NCBI GenBank assembly: GCA_047618565.1 | Contig: JBLHKW010000053.1 | Location: forward strand, 1 to 29,903 | From: JBLHKW01 sp047618565 | Lineage (GTDB): Bacteria > Planctomycetota > UBA1135 > GCA-002686595 | Direction: 5' to 3' | Length of the DNA stretch: 29,903 nt | Shown: positions 9,010 to 14,727 of the stretch, piece after piece | Numbering within the stretch: the first letter of the stretch is position 1 | How the letters are laid out: the number at the start of each line of letters is the position of its first letter | Position numbers and translations under genes: made by a program | Notes under the pieces: model-generated | What the model saw: the letters and a program-made list of their open reading frames with translations, nothing else | What the model was told of the DNA's origin: nothing | The model's database searches: none

Positions 9010-9405
9010 ATGCTCGCACTGATCCAGCTACTGCTCACAACGTTCTCCGGCCTCGGTTTGTCAAATGCACCGGCGCCGCCCGCGGCACCATCCGACAGCC
9101 TGGTCTCGTTTCCGTCGAGCCTCGATTGCAACGGCAACGGGATCGATGACAGCGTAGATATCGCGATCGGAACGTCGGGCGATCTGGATCAGAATGGGAT
9201 CCCGGACGAGTGTCAGGGGCTCGCCAGCCCCGCCGGATGGATGCACTCGAGCGCGGGGGAGGCGGGCATGTGGCTTTCTCGCCCCCTCAAGGCGGTCGCA
9301 GCCCAATCGCCCCCGCGCTCGAGCCCTTTACGTGTATCATGGTCTCGTGGCCGTTTCGCCGGAACGGATGCGTGGCAGTCGGGGCTCGGGGCTCGAGTGC
9401 CCTGA
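9010..9405 (+). CDS. Small secreted protein with a dockerin-like calcium loop, possibly a truncated gene
   Basis: The 131-residue frame starts at an ATG preceded by AGAGGTG (8999-9005), a plausible ribosome site, and opens with a hydrophobic signal-like segment (MLALIQLLLTTFSGLGL). Residues about 38-68 hold the planctomycete repeat DCNGNGIDDSVDI followed by DLDQNGIPDEC, two Asp/Asn-rich loops of the kind thought to bind calcium. The same motif occurs inside the next gene (9461-11284). After residue 70 the sequence becomes Arg/Ser-rich and does not look like a folded domain. The gene may therefore be the surviving 5' part of a larger secreted-protein gene. Confidence 0.5.
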   Translation: MLALIQLLLTTFSGLGLSNAPAPPAAPSDSLVSFPSSLDCNGNGIDDSVDIAIGTSGDLDQNGIPDECQGLASPAGWMHSSAGEAGMWLSRPLKAVAAQSPPRSSPLRVSWSRGRFAGTDAWQSGLGARVP

Positions 9406-9460
9406 TCGTTGTTTTCTGGCTATGGGTGCCCCTGCGCGCGCCCCCAAGTGGTGATTTTGG

Positions 9461-11284
9461 ATGTCTGTACAAACGCATTTGCGCGCTCCTGTCTGCGCCG
9501 CGCTCGCAACCCTGGCCGCTGCGGGAGCGGCCCGAGCCCAGGATCTGCCGGTCGTCTTTTCGGTCGACTGGCACGGCCCTTCGATCTCCCTGGATGACAC
9601 CGCGATCGGTGTTCCGATCACGGAGGCCGACCTGCTCTTCACCACGTCGACCGACACGTCCTTCGGTCCGCTCGAGAGCCCGGGCATTCGCATCACAGGA
9701 GGCGAGCTGGGGCTGTCGCGCTACAGCCTCTGCTCCGGCCATGCGGCCGGCATGCCCTGCGGTGTCGAGGTCGACGCAATCTCGTTCGGCAAGGATAAGG
9801 CGCTCGAGAACGACGTCGCGTCGGGCTACCGATTGTGGTTCACGACGGACGAGTACGCGGTCGGCGATTCGGCCGTGCCGGCGCCTTCGATCGCGAGCGA
9901 GGCGATGGTGGGGGACATCAGCGCTGACATTCTGGTCGACCACGGTCTGCCGCCCGGACCGCTTCCGCCGGCCCAGGGCACGCACGCGATCATCTTCGAC
10001 GGAAACGGTCTGACGAGCATGAGCGGCTTCGCGACGCGCGGAATCGGCCTGATCGAGCCCAACGTGCCGGGCACGGGCCTGCCGACCTTTCCCAATGACC
10101 TGGGGGACAACGTGGATGCCATCGCCGTGGGTTACGACCCTGGCCTTGGTGACCAGGTCTTCTTCTCGGTCGACGCGGGCTTCCTCGACCCGGCCGTGAT
10201 GATCAACAACTCGAACACCGCGAGCTTCGAGCAGGTCTCCGGAGGCGATGTGCTCGTGCACCAGCTCGGGGCGGCCGGTTTCGCGGTCTACGCTCAGGCC
10301 GCCCAGCTTGGACTGGAGCGGATGGGCGCGGGGACGGATGACCTGGACGCGATGGCGATCGCGGAGAACGGCATCACGGGCTTCCAGCCTTCGCAGATTC
10401 CCTACGACTGGGTGGCTCCGCCGCCGCCCGCCAAGCCCGGCTCCGAGTCCGGCGCCGGGTCGGCCGCCGCCGACATGCTCCTGTTCTCCGTCCGCCGCGG
10501 CTCCGCGCTGATCGGCCGGCCGGACAGCATCATGGGGCTGCCGATCGAGGCCGGTGACATCTTGACCACGCCGTTGCCGATTCCCCTCGGCGGCCAATCG
10601 CTGTTTCCGGGCATCTTCATCGCCGCGGAGAACCTGGGCTTCCAGACGATCCGCAGCGGTGGCATGTCGTCGGATGAGATGAACGGCCTCGGCGCCGGCG
10701 ACCTGACGCCCTACGGGTCGGACTGCAACAACAACAGCGTCGAGGATTCCGTCGACATCTCATGCGGTGCCTCGATGGACACCAACATGAACGGTATCCC
10801 GGACGAGTGTGAGCTGGCCGGAATGGCACTGTGCGCATGCTCGCCCTCGCGCTGCGGCAACGACTCGCTCACCACGGGCTGCTTGACCTCCACCGGCATC
10901 GGCGCCGTCCTGGGTGCGTCGGGCACCAGCAGCGTGTTCGCGGACGACCTGGTGATCACGGCCAGCGATGTGCCGCTCAACAAGTCCGGCCTGTTCTTCA
11001 TGGGCGGCAGCCTGATCAACGCTCCCTTCGGCGACGGTCGCCGCTGCGTCGGATCCGGCGGAGTCGGAACGCACCGTTTCTATCCGATCCAGAACTCCGG
11101 CCCCGGCGGCACGTTCACCCTCGGCCCGGGATTGACCGATTTCACCTGCACCACCTTCGTGCCCGCGGGCTGTATCGACATCGGCGAGACCTGGCACTTC
11201 CAGGCCTGGTTCCGCGACCCCATGGGCCCCTGCGGCAACGGCTTCAATCTGACCAGCTCCTGGAGCGTGCTGTTCACCCCCTAG
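9461..11284 (+). CDS. Large secreted protein with triplicated N-terminal units, a calcium-loop motif and a shared C-terminal domain
   Basis: This is a 607-residue exported protein of unknown function. A signal peptide covers about residues 1-26 (ATLAAAGAARAQ before the cleavage site). Three diverged copies of one unit can be seen: near 31 (VVFSVDWHGPSISLDDTAIG, then VPITEADLLFTT), near 232 (QVFFSVDAGFLDPAVM, then SGGDVLVHQL) and near 337 (LLFSVRRGSALIGRPDSIMG, then LPIEAGDILTTP). Each pairs FSV-x with a downstream [GA]D-[IV]-L. At about 420-447 lies DCNNNSVEDSVDI...NGIPDEC, the planctomycete dockerin/thrombospondin-3-like loop pair. Residues about 455-607 form the same domain as the end of the 3015-4226 protein (PFGDGRRCV, WHFQAWFRDP). 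It ends in TAG immediately followed by a repeat. A surface or extracellular structural role is a guess. Confidence 0.75.
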   Translation: MSVQTHLRAPVCAALATLAAAGAARAQDLPVVFSVDWHGPSISLDDTAIGVPITEADLLFTTSTDTSFGPLESPGIRITGGELGLSRYSLCSGHAAGMPCGVEVDAISFGKDKALENDVASGYRLWFTTDEYAVGDSAVPAPSIASEAMVGDISADILVDHGLPPGPLPPAQGTHAIIFDGNGLTSMSGFATRGIGLIEPNVPGTGLPTFPNDLGDNVDAIAVGYDPGLGDQVFFSVDAGFLDPAVMINNSNTASFEQVSGGDVLVHQLGAAGFAVYAQAAQLGLERMGAGTDDLDAMAIAENGITGFQPSQIPYDWVAPPPPAKPGSESGAGSAAADMLLFSVRRGSALIGRPDSIMGLPIEAGDILTTPLPIPLGGQSLFPGIFIAAENLGFQTIRSGGMSSDEMNGLGAGDLTPYGSDCNNNSVEDSVDISCGASMDTNMNGIPDECELAGMALCACSPSRCGNDSLTTGCLTSTGIGAVLGASGTSSVFADDLVITASDVPLNKSGLFFMGGSLINAPFGDGRRCVGSGGVGTHRFYPIQNSGPGGTFTLGPGLTDFTCTTFVPAGCIDIGETWHFQAWFRDPMGPCGNGFNLTSSWSVLFTP

Positions 11285-11362
11285 CAGCCCGTTGAAAAAG
11301 TCCCGTAGCGAGACGAAGCCATCTTCGTCGCGTTTGGGCCGCGTCTTCATGAATTATTCGGG
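11282..11362. repeat. Left copy of an inverted repeat flanking the DUF2237 gene
   Basis: The segment begins TAGCAGCCCGTTGAAAAAG directly at the stop codon of the previous gene, and contains a small hairpin (GACGAAG-CCAT-CTTCGTC, 11312-11329). Its inner 49 nt (11314-11362, ending in TGAATTATTCGGG) recur as an imperfect reverse complement at 11818-11870. A shorter relative of its first bases is found at 29781. It looks like a non-coding mobile repeat or the end of an insertion element. Confidence 0.6.
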
Positions 11363-11377
11363 CTCGGGGCGTACCCT

Positions 11378-11398
11378 GGGCGGCTCATCCGGCCGCCC
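11378..11398. other. Hairpin in the leader of the DUF2237 gene
   Basis: A 7-bp perfect stem (GGGCGGC / GCCGCCC) with a 7-nt loop lies 36 nt before the start codon. It could terminate transcription from upstream or structure the leader. No T-run follows. Confidence 0.3.
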
Positions 11399-11433
11399 CT
11401 ATCGTCAGCCGCACGAGTCGTTATCGTCCACCC

Positions 11434-11817
11434 ATGGCAGATCCCAAGAAACGGCTCGGGCGCAATGTCCTCGGCGAGCCGCTCATTCCCTGTAGCCTCG
11501 TTCCACTGACCGGCTACGCCCGCGACGGTTGCTGTCGCATGATCCCCGGCGACCAGGGCCTGCACCTGGTCTGCATCAAGGCCACGGCCGAGTTCCTCGA
11601 GTACTCCGCCGCCAGCGGCAACGATCTGTCCACGCCCATGCCGGAGTACCGCTTCCCAGGGGTCCGACCCGGCGACCGCTGGTGCCTGTGCGTCACCCGC
11701 TGGCAGGATGCGCTGAAAGCCGGTGCGGCCCCGCCGGTCGTGCTCGAAGCGACGCATGTCGCCGCCCTGGAGTTCGTCGATCTCGAGGACCTGCAGCGCT
11801 ACGCGGTCACGGGCTAA
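11434..11817 (+). CDS. DUF2237 family protein
   Basis: The 127-residue product is a clear member of the conserved bacterial family DUF2237. The family hallmarks are all present: NVLGEPLIPCS near the N-terminus, LTGYARDGCCR, the AEFLEYS...GNDLSTPMPEYRFPG stretch, PGDRWCLCVTRWQDAL, and the final PPVVLEATH. Four cysteines (in PCS, GCC and CLC contexts) are at family positions, which suggests metal or redox chemistry, but the function of the family is not known to me. The length is normal and the frame is intact. It lies between the two halves of an inverted repeat, only 1 bp separating its stop codon from the right copy, which suggests that it travels as, or was captured by, a small mobile cassette. 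Confidence 0.88.
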   Translation: MADPKKRLGRNVLGEPLIPCSLVPLTGYARDGCCRMIPGDQGLHLVCIKATAEFLEYSAASGNDLSTPMPEYRFPGVRPGDRWCLCVTRWQDALKAGAAPPVVLEATHVAALEFVDLEDLQRYAVTG

Positions 11818-11870
11818 CCCGAATAATTCAGGAACACGCGGCCCAAGCGCGACGGTCGGTAGGCTTCGCC
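11818..11870. repeat. Right copy of the inverted repeat flanking DUF2237
   Basis: CCCGAATAATTCAGGAACAC and the following GCGGCCCAAGCGCGACG mirror the left copy at 11314-11362 as a reverse complement with a few substitutions and a short indel near GGCTTCG. The innermost bases (GAATTATTCGGG) of both copies face the gene. Confidence 0.6.
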
Positions 11871-12053
11871 GCCATAAGCCGAACCGACGCGGTGGACCTC
11901 TTCGGGTCGCCGCACCCTCGACACCGGGGAGCGGTCCCGCGGGGCTACTCGATAGGGGGCTGGCTTGGTAGCGAGCTTGAGCGGCATTGGCAGCGCTTGT
12001 GCTCCCAGTACCACTGGACCTCGCTGGAACCGCAGGCCCCTTGCAATGCCTAT

Positions 12054-12167
12054 CCGCTCGTCGCCAGGCTATTCCGGGCCCGCGGAACGATCATCCGCTA
12101 CAACACCCAGGCCTTCGTCGACGGAAAGCTCGTGTTCGAGTCCCACATCATGGGAGTGGTGTTTTAG
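12054..12167 (+). pseudogene. C-terminal fragment resembling a FabZ-type hot-dog dehydratase
   Basis: The last 37 codons of an open frame read ...RARGTIIRYNTQAFVDGKLV then FESHIMGVVF. This lines up by eye with the final strands of FabZ-type 3-hydroxyacyl-ACP dehydratases (R-x-x-G-x-x-R-[FY]...A-x-VDGK-[VL]-V-x-E-x-x-[IM]-M). The N-terminal part, including the catalytic His and Glu region, is not present upstream: the frame passes through the inverted repeat and the DUF2237 gene instead. I read it as a broken remnant. A chance resemblance is possible because the match is short. Confidence 0.45.
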
Positions 12168-12216
12168 GGATTCGGGGAATGGGTCTCGGGATTGGGTCGT
12201 GGGATGTGGGTCTTGG
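12167..12216 (+). repeat. G-run array with 7-nt period, quadruplex candidate
   Basis: GGG runs begin at 12167, 12174, 12181, 12188, 12194, 12201 and 12208, with a final GG at 12215. Linkers are 3-4 nt (ATTC, AAT, TCTC, ATT, TCGT, ATGT, TCTT). The spacing is seven bases except for one six-base step. The first run overlaps the stop codon of the dehydratase-like fragment. Seven G-triplets with short loops are enough for a stable intramolecular G-quadruplex on the plus strand. Confidence 0.65.
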
Positions 12217-12255
12217 ATTGCGACTGCCTCTGCCTCGGGATCTGGAGCAAAAATT

Positions 12256-12344
12256 GGGCCCGTCTCCGCCTTTACCCCGTCACCCCCGGCGTCGGCACCC
12301 AAAGGGTGCTACCGACGCCGGCGGTGACGGGGCAAAGGCGGGCC
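12256..12344. repeat. Long near-perfect hairpin upstream of the RAYT gene, candidate REP/BIME element
   Basis: Arms of about 40 nt (12256-12300 and 12304-12344) pair around an AAA loop. The core CCCCGTCACCCCCGGCG pairs with CGCCGGCGGTGACGGGG with a single mismatch, and CGCCTTTA with CAAAGGCG with one more; there is a small bulge near the loop and a 4-nt insertion near the base of the left arm. It lies 133 bp before a RAYT gene, the usual place for the palindromic repeats that such proteins act on. It is too long and too far from an upstream gene end to look like an ordinary terminator. Confidence 0.65.
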
Positions 12345-12477
12345 GGGACACGAGAACCGAGGATGGGGCACGCTGGGAATGTGCGCCGGAATTCGTAAAC
12401 TGGCAATAGGTGGCGTTGGCGGTAGGTAGTCGGCATTTGGACGGCTACGCTCTCGCTCACATGCACTATAGATCTGC

Positions 12478-13179
12478 ATGAAAACAAAGAGCAAGAAGCG
12501 TCGCCGCAAGGCAACTGGTAGTCACCTCAGTCCGCAGCGCACCTTCGGCTTCACGCGCCGGGACGGGCACAAGATCGGTCGCAAGCCGGGCGCTGACTCG
12601 GGCGTCTCGCACCAGACGAGGGAGCCCCTGGCCTCGAGGTTTCCGGTGCACGTGGTACTGCGCCTGGGCGATGACCTGCCGAGCCTCAGGAACAAGCACG
12701 CCTATCAAGTTCTGCGGCGCTCATTTGCTGCTGGCTGCGACCGCTTCGGCTTCCGGCTCAACCACTACTCGGTGCAGGGGAACCATATCCACTACATCGT
12801 CGAGGCCAAGGACCGTGAGTCTCTGTCTCGTGGCTTGAAGGGCCTCTCGGTCCGCATCGCCAAGGGCCTCAACAAACTCTGGTGCCGCAAGGGCCGAGTC
12901 TTTGCCGACCGCTACTTCGACCGCATCCTGCGCACGCCGCTGGAGGTCAAGAACGCCCTGCGCTACGTGTTGAAGAACGGCAACAAGCACGGCGCACATC
13001 GCGGCCCCGGCCCCGACCCCTTCTCGTCCGGGCCCGTCTTCACCGGCTGGCGCGACCTCACCCCCGGCATCCTCCACGCCGCGCCTTCATCCTCCGTAGC
13101 CGCCGCCCGCACCTGGCTCCAGAACCTGGGCTGGCGCCGCCACGGCCTGATCTCCGTCACCGCCCGCTGGCCCGCCTGA
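12478..13179 (+). CDS. REP-associated tyrosine transposase (RAYT, IS200-like Y1 family)
   Basis: The 233-residue protein has the Y1 transposase fold signature: VHVVLRLGDDLPSLR at about 57-71, the HUH-type metal motif GNHIHYIVEAKD with His103 and His105, the segment GRVFADRYFDR, and the helix ALRYVLKNGNKHG carrying the likely nucleophile Tyr163. This arrangement marks the RAYT group of single-copy, domesticated relatives of IS200/IS605 TnpA, which cut and join single-stranded DNA at REP hairpins. The basic N-terminus (KTKSKKRRRK) is extended compared with classical TnpA. A long hairpin stands upstream as the probable substrate; no IS605-type tnpB or second transposase gene is present. The ATG at 12478 has no good ribosome site. 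Confidence 0.88.
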   Translation: MKTKSKKRRRKATGSHLSPQRTFGFTRRDGHKIGRKPGADSGVSHQTREPLASRFPVHVVLRLGDDLPSLRNKHAYQVLRRSFAAGCDRFGFRLNHYSVQGNHIHYIVEAKDRESLSRGLKGLSVRIAKGLNKLWCRKGRVFADRYFDRILRTPLEVKNALRYVLKNGNKHGAHRGPGPDPFSSGPVFTGWRDLTPGILHAAPSSSVAAARTWLQNLGWRRHGLISVTARWPA

Positions 13180-13561
13180 TCCCCGCGCCGCGCCGGCCGC
13201 GCCGCCGCGCCCCCGAGGCCCCGAGGCCCAATGATGGCCTCCTCTCACCCCGGGACTCCTCCTAGCCCCGCCTTGCTCCAGAGCCCGAAGCAGAGGGAAC
13301 GCTATCCCCTCCCCCGAAATCCACCCCCCCGCTCCTATCCCCGTTCCGAAACCCACGCGCGCATCTTGTCGCTGCAGCTCCACTTCTTCCGGCTGCCCGT
13401 CTTCCGCCAGAATCTCAAGTACGTCGATCTCTTCACAAGGACACGTGACGCCCAGTAGCTCTGACAGCGATGGCGTCGTGCTGCCGTCCTCGCCGCCGAT
13501 GGCTTCCTTTACGTAGGTTGCGTGTTCGGTCAGCACGGTGATGTCCAGCAGTCCCGGGCTC
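13180..13561. other. Region between RAYT and the macro-domain fragment
   Basis: This is GC-rich, low-complexity sequence (CGCCGCGCCGGCCGCGCCGC and C-runs) without a convincing gene. One minus-strand frame starts at a GTG (13536) and begins LTEHATYVKEAIGGEDG, then LSELLGVTCPCEEIDVLEIL, which reads like genuine protein for about 60 residues. It then turns into Gly/Arg-rich sequence and runs into the 3' end of RAYT. It could be another gene remnant, but I cannot name it. Confidence 0.35.
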
Positions 13562-13723
13562 TTGCAAGACCTGTCCGCTGGCGTGTATGGCTATCCCGCC
13601 GATGAAGCCGCGGCGATCGCCGTGCGCGTGGCGCGCGAAGACTGGGATCTGGACGAGGTGCGCTTGATGCTGCTCGGCGAGCGCCTCCTTGCGGTGTGGC
13701 AGGCTGCGTTCAAGGAAAGCTGA
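13562..13723 (+). pseudogene. C-terminal fragment of a macro-domain (ADP-ribose-binding) protein
   Basis: An open frame from the ATG at 13541 encodes 60 residues. From residue 8 on it reads LLQDLSAGVYGYPADEAAAI, then WDLDEVRLMLLGERLLAVW. This matches the end of macro domains: the [ST]xG[IV]YGYP phosphate-binding loop, the helix with xxAAxIAVxxxRE, then L-x-E-V-x-[FL]-[VM]-LF...Y/W. The N-terminal two thirds of the domain, with the first ADP-ribose loop (NxxNxxL...GGG), is absent upstream in all frames I read. I conclude that this is a truncated remnant, next to a RAYT gene and other debris. Confidence 0.65.
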
Positions 13724-13840
13724 TCGACCAGTTGAATCGAGCCCGGGATCCGAGCGACATGCACCGGCGTCCACTGGTCGCTAGCGCAGGTGGGGTGTAG
13801 GCTAGGCAGCCCACATCTTCCCCCCTAAAGAGAAAATCAA

Positions 13841-14473
13841 ATGGCACTTCAACTGGGCGACATCGCCCCCGACTTCACGGCAGAGTCGACTGCTGGCACG
13901 ATCGAATTTCACAAGTGGATCGGCGACTCCTGGTGCATCCTGTTCTCGCATCCAAAGGACTATACGCCGGTCTGCACGACGGAGCTCGGTGCCGCCTCCA
14001 AGCTCAAGTCGAAGTTCGACGAGCGCGGCGTGAAGGTCATCGGCCTGAGCGTCGATAGCGTTGAGGACCACCAGGGTTGGGCCGCCGACATCGAGGAGAC
14101 CCAGGGCGTGGCCCTGAACTTTCCGCTGCTGGCCGACCCGTCGCGCGAAGTGTCCGCGCTCTACGGGATGATCCATCCCAATGCCAACGACACGCTGACA
14201 GTGCGCTCGGTGTTCATCGTCGATCCGAATAAGAAAATCCGCCTGACGCTCACCTACCCCGCGAGTTGCGGCCGCAACTTCGACGAGATCCTGCGCGTGA
14301 TCGAGTCCCTGCAGCTTACCGACGGCCACAAGGTCGCCACGCCCGTCAACTGGGAGGCCGGCAACGACGTGATCATCGTGCCCACGGTCTCCAACGAGGA
14401 AGCCGACAAGCTCTTCCCGAAGGGCTACAAGAAGATCAAGCCGTACCTGCGCACCACCAGCTGCCCGGTCTGA
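13841..14473 (+). CDS. 1-Cys type peroxiredoxin (AhpC/TSA, Prx6 subfamily)
   Basis: The 210-residue cytosolic enzyme reduces hydrogen peroxide and organic peroxides. The N-terminus LGDIAPDFTAESTAG is typical, and the active-site loop HPKDYTPVCTTELG contains the peroxidatic cysteine, Cys45, with the conserved Pro and Thr. The long C-terminal extension with TPVNWEAGNDVIIVPTVSNE and FPKGYKKIKPYLRTT is characteristic of the Prx6 subfamily. Other cysteines are present (Cys32 and the ones in SCGRNF and SCPV), but none sits at the VCP position of 2-Cys enzymes. It is monocistronic: a GC-rich hairpin follows, and the next gene is convergent. A purine-rich AAAGAGAAAATCAA precedes the start. No OxyR-type site could be recognised. 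Confidence 0.93.
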   Translation: MALQLGDIAPDFTAESTAGTIEFHKWIGDSWCILFSHPKDYTPVCTTELGAASKLKSKFDERGVKVIGLSVDSVEDHQGWAADIEETQGVALNFPLLADPSREVSALYGMIHPNANDTLTVRSVFIVDPNKKIRLTLTYPASCGRNFDEILRVIESLQLTDGHKVATPVNWEAGNDVIIVPTVSNEEADKLFPKGYKKIKPYLRTTSCPV

Positions 14474-14507
14474 GCTCACCTTGGTTTATCGGTGACCCAC
14501 GATCCGA

Positions 14508-14546
14508 GAGCTCCGACTTCCCCATGCTAGGGGGGGGCCGGAGCTC
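14508..14546. terminator. Hairpin downstream of the peroxiredoxin gene
   Basis: GAGCTCCG (14508-14515) pairs perfectly with CGGAGCTC (14539-14546). Inside, CCCC can pair with the following G-run around ATGCTA. It lies 34 nt after the stop codon, between convergent genes. No T-run follows on the plus strand. Confidence 0.45.
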
Positions 14547-14727
14547 CTTGCATTCAGAGTGTGATCGGCTGCTTGTCGCGGCCGGATCCAGGGATCAACC
14601 CGTCGAGAATTGTGCTGTTGGCGATGCCAAGAACACCGATCTTGGCGACGGCCGAGTTTATGGATAGCACGGGAGGTCAGCAAAAAGGCCGGTAGAGGTG
14701 TGGCGACTCCCTACGACCCTCACCGCG

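Noticed and set aside
12256..12344. CRISPR or tandem repeat at the palindrome
   Set aside because: Only one inverted pair is present; no regularly spaced direct repeats or cas genes occur in the window.
12478..13179. Complete IS200/IS605 element
   Set aside because: The protein has RAYT-type features, no tnpB is present, and no conventional subterminal ends could be delimited.
13231..13458. Plus-strand frame of 75 codons after RAYT
   Set aside because: Pro/Ser/Arg-rich sequence from C-runs; no protein-like character.
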